A stretch of DNA of 64,000 bases from Amphibalanus amphitrite (taxonomy: Eukaryota > Arthropoda > Thecostraca > Balanomorpha > Balanidae), in the NCBI RefSeq assembly GCF_019059575.1, contig NW_024881565.1:1196501-1260500 (forward strand), in the 5' to 3' direction. The notes under the pieces were generated by a model. It worked only from the letters and a program-made list of their open reading frames with translations. It was not told where the DNA came from and did no database searches. Below, in pieces: positions 54,140 through 64,000 of this stretch (position 1 is the stretch's first letter; each line of letters opens with the position of its first letter). A program made the translations under genes and the position numbers.

Positions 54140-56260
54140 TCGCCTAGAGGCTGCAATGGGGCCCTTAGAGTACGGTGTCAGACCCCCCAGAGGCCGGCGT
54201 TGGACCCAAGGGTCAGCAAAGGGCCTCAAAGGCCCCAGGTAGGGCCCCAGAGGCTGATGTGGGCCTTCAGAGGCAAGTGCGTGACGCCCAAAGGTAAGGC
54301 TTGAGCCCCCCCCCCCCCCCAGAAAACATAATAGGGCTATCAAAGGCCGGTGTGGGACCTTTAGAGGCTGGTTTGGGCCCTTAGGGGCCAGTTTAGGGCC
54401 CTCAGAGAGACCAGTACAGGGCCTGCAAAGGGCAGTTTGAGACCATCAGAGACTGAATTGGGCACCCAAAGGCTAATGTGGGTCCTTACAGGCCAGCATG
54501 GAGCCCTCAGAGGTTACCGTGGGGCTCTAAAAGACCGACATGGGCCGGCGTTGGACCCTAGAGGCCAGTAGAGGGCCGTCAAAGGCCAAGATGGGCCCTC
54601 AGAGACCGATGCGGGCCCTTAGAGGCCGACATCGGGTCTTCAGAATCCAGTGTGGGGGGCCCTCAGAGGCTAATGTGAGCCCTTACAGGCCAGCATGGGG
54701 CCCTCAAAGGTCAGAATAGGACCCTAAAAGACCGGCATGGGCCGGTGTTGGACCCCAGAGGCCAGCGGAGGGTCCTCAAAGGCCAAGATGGGCCCTCAGA
54801 CGCCGATGCGGGCCCTGAGCGGCCGGCATCGGGTCTTCAGAAGCCCGTGCGGGGCCCTCAGAGACTAAGATGGGTCCTTACAGGCCAGCACGGGCTCTCA
54901 GAGGTCAGTGTGGGGCCCTAAAAGACCGGCATGGGCCGGCGTTAGACCCCAGAGACCAACAGAAGGCCCTCAAAGGCCAAGATGGGCCCTCATAAGCCGA
55001 TGCTGACCCTTAGCGGCCGGCATCGGGTCTTATGAATCCAGTGGGGGGGGGGGCCTCAGAGGCTAATGTGAGCCCTTACAGGCCAGCATGGGGCCCTCAA
55101 TGGTCAGAATGGGACCCTAAAAGACTGGCATTGGCCTGCGTTGGACCCCAGAGGCCAGCAGACGGCCCTCAAAAGCCAAGATGGGCCCTCAGAGGATGAT
55201 GCGGGCCCTTAGATGCCGGCATCGGGTCTTCAGAATACAGTGCGGGGCCCACAGAGGCTAATGTGTGTCCTTACAGACCAGCATGGGGCCCTCAGAGGTC
55301 AGTGTGGGGCCCTAAAAGACCGGCATGGGCCGGCGTTCGTTGAACCCCAGAGGCCAGCGAAGGGCCCTCAAAGGCCAAGATGGGCCCTCAGACGCTGATG
55401 CGGGCCCTGAGCGGCCGGCATTGGGTCTTCAGAATCCAGTGCGGGGCCCTCAGAGGCTAATGTGGGTCCTTACAGGCCAGCATGGGGCCCTCATAGGTCA
55501 GTGTGGGGCCCTAAAGGCTGAAACAGACTCTTTCCGCGTTCAGGAAATCGCATGCGAGAGCCTATTCAAATACATTATAATTCTTCCCGGCTCCCGCATC
55601 AATCGCATCCGGGAGGTGCGTGCGATTGATGCGAGCGTGCTTCCATGTATTTGAATAGGCTCTCGCATGCGATTTCCTGACTGCGGAAAGAGTCTGTTTC
55701 AGGCATAAAAGGCCGGCATGGGCCGGCGTTGGACACCAGAGACCAGCGGAGGGCCATCAAAGGCCAAGATGGGCCCCCAGAGGCCGATGCGGGCTCTTAG
55801 AGGCCGGCATCGGGTCTTCAGAATCCAGTGCGGGGGCCCTCAGAGGCTTACAGGCAAGCATGGGGCCCTCAGACGTCAGTGTGGGGCCCTAAAAGGCCGG
55901 CATGGGCCGGCGTTGGACACCAGAGACCAGCGGAGGGCCCTCAAAGGCCAAGATGGGCCCCCAGAGGCCGATGCGGACTCTTAGAGGCCGGCATCTGGTC
56001 TTCAAGAATCCAGTGTCTCAGAGACACTTAAAGTCTAGTCTTGGGACTCGAGAGACAGAAATGAGGCCACCAGAGGCCGGTGTGAGGCTCTCAGACGCCG
56101 GTTGGGCCCCTGAGGCCGGTTTAGGGGCCCTCAAAGGCCAGTGGAGGGCCCTCAGAGGTCAATGTGGGTCCTCAGCGGTCAATGTAGACGCTTGACCGCC
56201 ACTGAAGGGCCCTCAGAGGTCAGTGTAGGACCCTCAAAGACTGGTATGGGAGCTGTTTAT
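54140..56260. repeat. GC-rich satellite with ~194-bp higher-order period
   Basis: Units of about 28-32 bp (GGGCCCTCAGAGGCC...) are grouped into a longer period. The marker phrase CTAAAAGAC(C/T)GGCAT(G)GGCC recurs near 54531, 54724, 54918, 55112, 55312, 55511/55706 and 55890, spaced about 184-200 bp once the MITE at 55516-55705 is removed. The family is the same as 18930-20640, inverted. Open frames across it are repeat artefacts. Confidence 0.88.
55516..55705. mobile_element. 190-bp near-palindromic MITE in the satellite
   Basis: Long inverted arms of about 60 bp, from GCTGAAACAGACTCTTTCCG to CGGAAAGAGTCTGTTTCAGG, with CTCGCATGCGA in each arm. The surrounding satellite unit shows the empty site (CCCTAAAAGGCCGG). 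The duplication is probably TAAA (55512-55515 and 55706-55709) or TA. Superfamily not assigned. Confidence 0.88.
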
Positions 56261-56432
56261 AGCTGGCGTGGGTTTCTCGAGCCTCGTGACAATCGAATAC
56301 GGGCCAGGGCCCCATACGGCCATGGGGGCCCGTCGGTTGTTTGGGGGGGCCAAATGATATGATGGCCCCCCCTTATTTGGCTTTGGGGGGGCCATGGCCC
56401 TGATGCCCCCCCCCCCGTGCGACCGCCACTGC
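56261..56432. mobile_element. hAT-type element right end with G/C-run arms
   Basis: Ends ...GTGCGACCGCCACTG at 56432, a typical CAGTGGCGG hAT terminus. The preceding 120 bp contain GGGGGGGCC/GGCCCCCCC inverted blocks. The matching left end was not found. It could lie upstream of the satellite, as in the 18.7-21.3 kb element. Confidence 0.55.
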
Positions 56433-56930
56433 AACTGACTTGTGCACGGCACCCTACTAACCAGTCCCTAACTGTGTACCAAATTTGAGCGCAATCGGTC
56501 GAGCCGTTCTCGAGATCTGGAAACGACCCCTGCTCGTGCGCACGTGCAGCAGCACCCCAACTCCGGCACATGGATATGCATTGCCTAGTGGGTGCCTACC
56601 TACATGCCAACTTTCAGCGCAATCGGCCAAGTAGTTACCGAGATATTGCAACAATTACAAAACTGACACCTCTTCGTTTTGCACGTGGCACGTGCATAAG
56701 GGGTCACCCAAATGCATCGGGAATAGTCCAATACTTGGTAGAAGGAATGAAGCTACCCTACAAAAATTACCGCATGTAAATCGGTCAAGTGGTTGCTGAG
56801 ATATAAGCCTCGCAAAAGCCTCCGCACGGCCGGCCGGCCGGCCGGCCGGCCACTCATACTCAGAAATTTCCGTTAATCTAAGGAAAGACTACGCTCGCTT
56901 CGCTCGCTCCGTAATTATCAGGTACCCTAT
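56433..56930. repeat. CACGTG-rich repeat K, copy 2
   Basis: Collinear with 28140-28740. Contains GCGCACGTGCAGCAGCACC, TGCCAACTTTCAGCGCAATCGG, GCACGTGGCACGTGC, TGAGATATAAGCCTCGC, a (GGCC)n run at 56826-56851, and an end CGCTCGCTTCGCTCGCTCC. Confidence 0.7.
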
Positions 56931-58064
56931 ACATATGCAATATACATACAGTCATTGCAGCCACGTCACAAACTCACAATAAACTCGAGAATAGAGGACA
57001 GACAAACACGCTCGCTCAGTCATGGGCGGACGTGGCAGTGCACTACAGCCACTCGTCTATGGCTGAGTAAAACAGTAGGGTTTAAACGTCATTTTCAGCG
57101 CTCCCCGCTTACGCAACCTAAATGTGAGATATTGGCAGCAAGGTACTGATTATAGTAAAATGATATAACTTTACATACCAATGTGTTTTGTCTTTTATCT
57201 GACATTGATCGTAGCTCAGATTTTGTGGTAAAAAGGTTATATTCTACATTTGAACAGTACCTACATAGTTATAACAGTATCCTGTGCCTGTATAACAGGA
57301 ATATAAAGTCAACTTTTTCATGAACAGTGCCGTTCTATATACCTACTGCAATGGTAACGATTTAAGAAATAAAAAGAACAGATAGTTGTCATGCGTAAAG
57401 GACCTAACTATGTACATAGATAGGCATAAAAAATAATGCCTTTCCTTAGATATTGTATGTGTTTCATCTAGGGCTGTAGTTCTGAGCATTTTATGGTTTA
57501 AACAGCAGTCCGTGTACTTCAGTCAAGGACGTAATGGGAACTCAAAACTTCTTCGCCATTATACTATGCCATTACAACTTGAGAAAGCGAAAATAAAAGA
57601 GGGCATATATGTACATAGCGAAAACGAAAAAATCGACACCTTTTGAACACGTCGATCAGGGGTGCCAATGAATATTGAATAGTGTGCACCGTGTGTTTTC
57701 AGTGTCAGCGTCCAGCAATGTGTGCTTTGTGTTTTACATCTAGATGTTTCTTTGTAGAGAGGTTACTGCTCCATTATCTGGACGTGTATATTTTTGAAAG
57801 CTTCATAAAGTTGTGTGACAATTGTACATTTAATGTGGCGCACTGATGCCCTTATACAAGGGCCTATACGATTTTGACCACGAATCAAACGACATCTCGA
57901 TGTTGTGTATTACTGTTTTTTAGTGTTTTTACGTGACTTGGCTGAAGAAGGGAGCCGAAGTGCTCTTGAAGGTTTCCATTCAAAAATAAAGCTGGTGTCA
58001 AAAGAACGTTTTATGCACAGCAGTGTTTCGAGCATGATTGGCCTTGTGCTTGTGCAAACTGTTA
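56931..58064. other. AT-rich stretch with a possible Penelope-like 3' end
   Basis: Mostly anonymous. 57942-57965 reads CTGAAGAAGGGAGCCGAAGTGCTC, followed by AATAAA (57985-57990), strikingly like the 3' UTR hairpin of the Penelope palindrome at 9.0 and 16.1 kb. No endonuclease frame precedes it. Confidence 0.45.
57942..57965 (+). ncRNA. Hammerhead-like/Penelope 3' hairpin motif, second locus
   Basis: CTGAAGA matches the CUGANGA half of a hammerhead core perfectly, followed by AGGGAGCC and GAAG. It is the same order as the Penelope motif but from a different family. The full ribozyme fold is not demonstrated. Confidence 0.3.
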
Positions 58065-58230
58065 TTAACCCTCGCCTTCCTAGAGAGTGGGGATGGAACA
58101 CCTCCCCCCCCCCCCGCTGCGGTTTGGTTTTTAGCTGAGCGCGCCGCTGCCGTTTCTGGCACACGTTATCATGCATCTTTTCTGCATATGTTGTGAAAAT
58201 ATCAGACCTATAGCCTGACAAACCTAAGAG
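58065..58230. mobile_element. TTAA element left end (gamma-like), truncated
   Basis: TTAA at 58065-58068, then CCCTCGCCTTCC, a degenerate hairpin (GTGGGGATGGAACACCTCCCCCC) and the GGCACACGTTATCATGCATC...GTTGTGAAAATATCAGACC phrase typical of family gamma. The right end is absent. Confidence 0.65.
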
Positions 58231-58361
58231 AGAACGGAGCTAAAGCGCCTCGAAACACGCAACACGTGCACTGGACATTGAAGATAGCCTACGTGCAGGG
58301 TATATGCCTACGTGTGCTTAAATTTGAGAGAATTTTTCTCGGACGTACTGGAAGCTAGGTA

Positions 58362-59107
58362 CTGTGGAATCCGCTTAATAAATCCAATAAATCCACGGAT
58401 AATAAATCCAGCCGCTTATTGTGGCTGCTTGAGCTGTTCACGGATTTTCGCCATAGATACCCGTAGTAAATAAATCCGCTTAATAAATCCACGTACTCCG
58501 CTTAATAAAGCCACTTGGGAGTTTCGAAGTCCGCAGCGAAATCTCCCCATTCAAAATGTGGCATCCAACCCGCTCAAAAAGAACCCCACTGGAGCAGCGG
58601 TCTGCAGCAGTTGGACTTCCCACGACAGAAGGGAGTTCAGGGATATCAAGAGCGCCATCACCAAGCACCTCAGAGAAATGTTCCCGGCAAAGCAGGCACC
58701 CTCAACTGTTCGAGTCTGTTTCGTTGGCATAGCAGGCATGACGGGGATTGATCGCGGATGGACATGTCGACTTAATCGCTGTGACGGCTTTGCAGTGTGC
58801 GCGTCACTTTCAGGGGCTCCACTATGGTCGCAGCTTTGGGGGATGTCCATGTCCAACCCTAAAACGGTCGCCTTTATACATTAGACTGCACCCCACTGAT
58901 GTGGTGGAGCCCGTGGCCACTTTTATTAGTATAAGTAAGACAATGAGGAATGTTAGCCTGTACGCTTGTATTGCAGGGGAACGGAACGTGCAGCTGCGAT
59001 ACATGCTTTTTGATAATAAAAAATAGCTGACTCCGGTAATAAGGCCACCGCTTAACAAATCCAAAACACCTTGTCACCAAGGTGGATTTATTTAGCGGAT
59101 TCCACTG
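58362..59107. mobile_element. pogo/Tigger-like TIR element
   Basis: Ends CTGTGGAATCCGCTTAATAA and (reversed) CAGTGGAATCCGCTAAATAA, flanked by TA (58360-58361 and 59108-59109). The CCGCTTAATAAATCCAC word recurs in the subterminal region (about 58470-58510). Short frames inside (58558-58884, 58748-59026) do not look like a pogo transposase. The element may be non-autonomous or carry unrelated sequence. Confidence 0.82.
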
Positions 59108-59838
59108 TATTTATACAGACACGTGCATCAATAACCGTTGCACTTTAAATTCGCTCTTTCTTAGCTTTGTCAGACTATAGGTCACTCAAGGTCACTGACT
59201 CGCTGTGAACCAGTACGATAGCTCCGAGCCAGACGGCATGGGTGTTGACTGTTGAGATGCTCGGGTCGGTTCCAACTTCTCGCTGGCATACCGTGTGCCT
59301 GGGTCCCGGCCGGCCAGTCGGCTCCCCTGTACCGGGCCGAAGGGAACAAAGAGACGCCGCCGCCGCCGCCGCGGACAGCCGTCGCAGAGGGTCGCCGGCT
59401 GACCGCGCTAAGCCATGCATCACCCGCTGTCACTCACCGCCGTTCACCGTCAGCTGGGGAGACCGCGTGGGGAGGCCAGTGGCGAGGGGTCGAGGAATTG
59501 CTCGTGTTTGGGCGACACGATAAGCTCCATCACGAGACACCGTACGTGTCACGGCATGGTGGCATTTCATTGAAAGATGAACATGCCTGATAGGTAGGTT
59601 TCAGTTATAAGCAACTTAGTTGCAATAAGAAATGTGAAACAATATTCCTGCACACTGGCGGATCCAGTCTTGCGTTTTTTTTTGGGGGGGGGGGGCAACT
59701 CATGCAAGGAACCAAGCCTAGGGTACCCCTAAATCCTGTTTTCTCGTCGGATTTAGGCCACTTATTTTTCGTCACATCCCTAAAACGATAAAAAAATTCA
59801 ACTAAAAGAAAAAATATAGAAATGGTAGCCCACCCGAC
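59108..59838. other. Spacer with GC-rich patch and hAT-like fragment
   Basis: 59290-59480 is CpG-rich with a short GCC repeat. 59655-59700 (ACTGGCGGATCCAG then a T/G run) looks like a hAT MITE terminus. No gene recognised. Confidence 0.4.
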
Positions 59839-59990
59839 CAGTAGCGGCGGAACACCTTCAATTAAAGGGGGAGGGGCTGCCGAATTTTGGTCCCATTCTT
59901 TCCATGCAACGCCCATAGGGCTAATGTTCAGATGCCAAAATCAAAGGGATGGCACGGTGCCCCGGTGCCCTCCCCGTTCCGCCGCCTATG
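59839..59990. mobile_element. hAT MITE, ~152 bp
   Basis: Starts CAGTAGCGGCGGAAC and ends GTTCCGCCGCCTATG. The flanking 8-mers CACCCGAC (59831-59838) and TACCCGAC (59991-59998) match at 7 of 8 positions. No coding capacity. Confidence 0.75.
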
Positions 59991-60247
59991 TACCCGACCC
60001 GTGCCTTTACATATATTGCTTTGAAAACACTTCAAATTGATTTTGTCGACCAGTTATCCCGCTACAGGTCGGTGCTTGGCGCAGCCTTCGCGGGCTGGGA
60101 GGTGTCGGTTGGAACTTGGACCCCCTGCCGTTCGGCCCCTGATCTAGCTAGAGCCCACGGAAAAAAAACAAGAGCGTTGCCCGTGAGTGACGAGAAGAAG
60201 GCGATGATACCCGAGTTTAAGGTCCTTGGTCATTGGTTAACCTTCTA

Positions 60248-60409
60248 GGGCGGTGTTTCACGGTCGCGCTGCCAGCCGCTGCCAGCGCATTCCGCGAGCT
60301 AAGGTCAACCTTCGGTAGTGTTGTAAGTTAGGCTTGTTGATGTCTCCATGCAAACCAAAAGCGCTAACAGCGCTGGCAGTGGCTGGCAGCGTGCCGTGAA
60401 ACGCCGCCC
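60248..60409. mobile_element. 162-bp inverted-repeat MITE (GGGCGGTGTTTCACGG)
   Basis: Ends GGGCGGTGTTTCACGG and CCGTGAAACGCCGCCC, with further inverted words GCTGCCAGCCGCTGCCAGCGC in the arms. It is inserted in a family-beta segment (CCTTCTAG|...|CAGGTCAGG). The target duplication is unclear. Confidence 0.82.
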
Positions 60410-60962
60410 AGGTCAGGCCACAGACCCAAAAGACGGTAAAATCAGGACCTGTCAGATGAACCTCCTAAAGTAAGGCTGTAATAGTTTTTTTTGGGGGGTG
60501 CTGATCACGAATTTCAGGTTAGTTTGGATCATAGATGATGTCTTCATGCATTTAGGCCAGGTCGGGTCAAGTCAGGTCAGGTCAACCAGTAGGGGTACTT
60601 ACGGGCGTCCGTATAGCAGGTGTCCACTACCACCGGCAGCTACGTAACATGATACGAAGGCAGCTACGTAACATGATAACACACAATGATACGAAGGCAT
60701 CAAAGCTTCTTCGTAAATGTTTAAATTGTTGTAAAATAGGTACTAAATTTAAAATCAGCTAGACGAAACCATCCTAGAAACGCGTTAAACTCGAAAAAGC
60801 ACCAAGGTCATCAAAAGGTCCATGACCTGACTTGACCCTAAGGTGACATTGACACCTACCACAATGGATAGGAGTGGGACCAACATCATTTCACATGTTT
60901 GAGCGTTTGAAACCACCAAAAAACTGCAAACGCAGTTAGCCCAGACTGACTTGACATGCGCC

Positions 60963-62130
60963 GTGAGCTCCTCGAGGCTGGAACAGCGCTTCGCTTCGAC
61001 GAGCCTCGATTTAAATATTCCCAACACATTTTTATGAAATTTGGATCCGATGAGTTGCTTGGGATGTGATCTTGCCACAGACGCCTATCACAGTCTCCTG
61101 GCACTGCTTTTAAGCTTTGCTTGACCTGTGCACTGGTGCAATGTCTTGCTTGAAGATGGGCCTACGACCTCCCGGGTGCCATTTTCTCCTCCAAAAATGT
61201 GTTCATACTTGCGGTTCGAGTTAAGCTAGAAGGCTGAAACTCCTCTTAGATCTTCTTGGAGAAGCATTCTGCGTCCCAATACTGTTTCTGGAGTATCAAT
61301 CGCAACCTGATCAGCGTCTGGTCGCATATTACCCCACATTTCCTTGACGCTGGCCTTCTGCATAGGAATAAGGCGGGATGACACGAAGGCCATTTCCGTC
61401 GCCCATATGGGACCGTTTTGGGGTTTGAACGGGTGTTTTATCTCGAACACGGACTAGGTAGCCCAGATGACCACATTGATGTCATCGGCCCTCCGGCCTC
61501 CAGTGTTTTTAGCCTCAGGCATAACGAATCACATGTTTGGCCATTTTAAGACATTTTCAACTGTTTTGCGTCCCCCATTAAGTTTAAGCCCAGGTGACCG
61601 TGAGTCATTTACCCCGAAATAATACTCTTAAACAGCTGGTAATCCATTCTGAAAAGCCTGCTTACCAACTTTCTAACGCTAAGACTTTTTTGACGGCCAC
61701 TTTGGCCCCACACAGTTTTGACCACGTGGATCACTCCTGAGAGCTGACAAAAAAGAGCATAAACTTGCAGCGATTGACTGCCGACAAATCATCTGCGTCA
61801 CTTGTTGACTGTGCGTTCAGTTAGCGACAGACATTGGCTACAGACTGGATGGCCTCAATCACCCTCAACCGTCGCGAATAGCCCACGTGCGGACTAAATA
61901 CCGAGACGTACCCGTATCGGAAACCTCTATGTTCCGGCGTAAGCCGTCTCCACAGGAAGTGAACTCTCTAGCAAAAAAATAACAATATTTTGTCTAGACG
62001 AATTAGTTACCGTGGAGCGTATTCACAGTTGCCATGGCAACCCCAAAAGCTCAGTTACAAAATAAATTAAGCATGATTTTAAATACGAGAGTCTCTAAAG
62101 GAAAAAAAAAATAGGTGAGAAGGAACTTAT
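60963..62130 (-). pseudogene. Decayed mariner-type transposase
   Basis: Minus strand. Near 61360-61400 there is an IWATEMA...LIPMQK segment and a degenerate MWG motif, and near 61060 PSNSSDPNF (a changed SPDLNP, with the last Asp region altered) followed by SRLVEAKRCSSLEELTAHVKSVW, typical of mariner C-termini. Frames are broken. No terminal repeats were recognised, so the limits are taken from where the surrounding beta element stops and resumes. Confidence 0.65.
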
Positions 62131-62355
62131 GGGACACCTGTACGCCGAATCGCGATTCCGGCCAAACATGGTCTCGGAAAAGAGGTCACAGGTCAAAGGT
62201 CATTTGGGTCAGGGTCATGAAATTTTCAGGGTAGGTGTAAAATTGATCAATGCGAGGGTACTGAAAGTTTCGTCGCGATCGGCCGCTTTTTACGCGAGTT
62301 ATTCGCTAAAAACCTTAGGGGGGGTTGCATCAACCCCCGCCTGTGCCGGCGAGGG

Positions 62356-63090
62356 TTAAGGTCCTAGGTCAACCGGTGACCTCTGAGGTCAGGTCAAGTG
62401 CCTCAAGTTACGGTTCAGTTTTTGGTGAATAACTTCGTTCAGGTCAGCGCCCCCAGGTCACGAAGTTGGTCGAAAGAGGTCATGTCGCATATTATTCGAT
62501 TTTGCAGGTCTTCCTGAGTCGCTAGCTGGTGGCTTTCCCGACTCGCTAGCTCAATTTGATCGGGAGTTATTGACGAAAAACTAATATGACCTTGATGACG
62601 TCATAAAGACGTCACGCAAGGTCAACATTGCAAAAGTGACGCATCTAAACTTGCAAGGATTGCATCAAATCACGATTCTGTGTGCTTGAGATAGTTGGAG
62701 ATCGTTCCCGGCGCCAGAATAGCAGTTTTTATTTTTCCCCATTGACTTTTAATGGTGAGGTCACGAAAATGACCTGACCTCATATGACCTTTGGGAAAAA
62801 TCCGAGATACACAAGTTATGAGACTCGTAATGGATACTAGATCCTGCAAGTTTCATTCCCCTGTGACATCTCCTCTGGCAGTGAGGGCGTTGCGAAGTTG
62901 CGACATCTGGAGACCGTGCAGAGGTTCACTTATGACGTCATAGGTCAGTGACCTGACCTTACCCAAAAATGCGATTGGTGTTAAAGAATCCGGCTTGAAT
63001 CAAAGATTAGGTATGCCAAGTTTCAGCTCTATATCTCTAGTGTGTTCGGAGCTATCGCGAAAAAAAACCTATGGGGAGGGGGCGGCACGG
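62356..63090. mobile_element. TTAA element, family C, inverted partial copy
   Basis: Reads as the reverse complement of 31490-32160 plus 33150-33290, from GGTCCTAGGTCAACCGGTGACC to CGCGAAAAAAAACCTATGGGGAGGGGGCGGCAC. It lacks the terminal CCCTCGCCGG motif at the right and joins the beta element at the TTAA on the left. Confidence 0.75.
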
Positions 63091-63749
63091 ACAAAACTTT
63101 AGTTGGCACTTGTCAACCTTGTATAACTCCTGAGGTTCTGTTACTCACAGCTTTCGGCCGTCTCGCGGTAACCGCGCACGGGCAGCGCCGGTGACCTAAA
63201 ATAAAAAATGGCCCTCATTTTCGCTGTGGCAGGCTGAGGCAGCTGAACTATACATTTTCTGAAAGGTAATTAATTAGTAAACACCATAAAGATAAAAGAA
63301 GAGCGGGACCTAGCGGGACTTTTATATCGGCATTCCAGAATATCTATAACAACAAAATTAACTTTTGAAAAACATCTAAGGAAACTTAACATGTGAAGCG
63401 TATTTATATATTCCGTTATAAGTTTTTCTTTCCATCGTGAAACCCATGGTCTTAACTATCAGGCTAGACCCCGAAAATATTGATGAAGCCGTCTAATATA
63501 TTTTTTCTTAAATTAGCTGCTACTTTTCTCCGTGCGAAAAGGGGTCTACGATGCTTGTCAAGGAACTTTGTGTTTGGGCTGATGTGGCGTGGACGCTGTA
63601 CACCATGGACGAAAAATATTTGCAGATTCGTGGTCCATGGACATTTCTGAACTATGTGATACATTTTAACTAAATTTGGGAAAGGTCGGCAAATCCACCA
63701 ATGTCGCGCCAATTCCGGCGGTGGTCCCATCGTGGCACTGGGGTGAAGG
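63091..63749. other. Anonymous spacer
   Basis: No gene or repeat recognised. Confidence 0.4.
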
Positions 63750-64000
63750 TTAACCCGGCAGGCGGTGGGCCTACCAGCCACCTTCCACGCGGTGGGGGGG
63801 GGGGGGGGCACTTTTTTGCCCCCCCCCCCCGTATCTCCGAAACTACTGGACGGATCCGAAAAATTCAAACGGCGTTCGATAGCCCTGTCAAATTTGTCGA
63901 AGGAAACCAAATTTCATTGACCTCGGGGTCACCGATGACGTCACAGGTCAGGTCAAGATAAAATGTTTCACCGTTCACAGGGCTTCTAGGGAAAGCGCTT
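63750..64000. mobile_element. TTAA element, family G copy 2, cut by the window end
   Basis: TTAA at 63750-63753, then CCCGGCAGGCGG, a G-run/CACTTTTTTG/C-run hairpin (63794-63830), then TATCTCCGAAACTAC and the family-G body (AAATTCAAACGGCGTTCGATAGCC, GATGACGTCACAGGTCAGGTCA). It continues beyond 64000. Confidence 0.75.

Larger units (their letters stand above)
60053..62359. mobile_element. TTAA element, family beta, with two insertions
   Basis: The right end ...GTGCCGGCGAGGG is followed by TTAA (62356-62359). The left end is decayed (TTATCCCGCTACAGG near 60054). The body is collinear with the copy at 7680-8576 but is split by a 162-bp MITE (60248-60409) and by a mariner remnant (about 60963-62130). 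The part after 62132 returns to the beta sequence at GCCGAATCGCGATTCCGG. Confidence 0.75.

Noticed and set aside
55213..56195. Tandem Gly/Pro/Arg-rich frames of 61-109 residues
   Set aside because: They follow the satellite period, change frame between units and have no start context of their own.

Overview
The window looks like intergenic, repeat-saturated DNA from an invertebrate animal, most likely an arthropod or crustacean-like genome, although the sequence does not fix the taxon. The reasons are long (CT)n and (GT)n microsatellites, a BEL/Pao LTR retrotransposon, a Penelope-like element with a GIY-YIG endonuclease, a LINE 3' end, Tc1/mariner and hAT elements, and no bacterial gene organisation. 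I found no host protein-coding gene that I can name with confidence, and no tRNA, rRNA or CRISPR array. One GC-rich open frame near 22.4-22.9 kb is a weak candidate host exon.

The main occupant is a set of non-autonomous elements flanked by TTAA, with termini CCCT... or CCCG... and ...AGGG or ...CGGG. One copy starts CCCTAGAA, like classical piggyBac. By my own sum their outer limits cover about a third of the window, counting other insertions nested inside them. At least eight sequence families share one design: a G-run/short loop/C-run hairpin just inside the ends, a phrase resembling TTTTTCGCGAATAACTC next to it, and a body rich in GGTCA/TGACC. Copies are nested in each other at TTAA, abut while sharing one TTAA, or are chimeric between families. 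Three uninterrupted related sites inside the window show that the target duplication is TTAA.

Layout. 1-5.5 kb: anonymous sequence with a GC-rich minisatellite (3.37-3.71 kb). 5.59-5.80 kb: (CT)n. 5.9-8.7 kb: two TTAA elements, the second inside a short TIR element. 8.93-17.13 kb: a Penelope-like palindrome carrying two inverted GIY-YIG copies, interrupted by a 5.6-kb BEL/Pao element with apparently identical 760-bp LTRs and by a TTAA element. 17.8-18.05 kb: LINE 3' end. 18.1-21.9 kb: a TIR element containing a 2.5-kb hAT-type element filled with a GC-rich minisatellite. 22.3-27.3 kb: GC-rich islands and AT-rich spacers. 27.7-39.2 kb: dense TTAA elements with nested hAT and mariner-type insertions. 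40.76 kb: (GT)n. 41.5-42.8 kb: two hAT MITEs. 42.9-44.2 kb: a mariner with a broken transposase. 46-53.8 kb: more TTAA nests. 54.1-56.26 kb: a GC-rich satellite with a period near 194 bp. 58.4-59.1 kb: a pogo/Tigger-like TIR element. 60-63.1 kb: an interrupted TTAA element with a mariner remnant. The window ends inside another TTAA element.

Functionally this is a record of transposition, not a pathway. The recently active members appear to be the BEL/Pao element (LTRs show no difference by eye), the Penelope palindrome and the family-gamma TTAA elements at 33.6 and 50.6 kb. The BEL/Pao copy lacks most of its RNase H and all of its integrase, so it was probably moved in trans.
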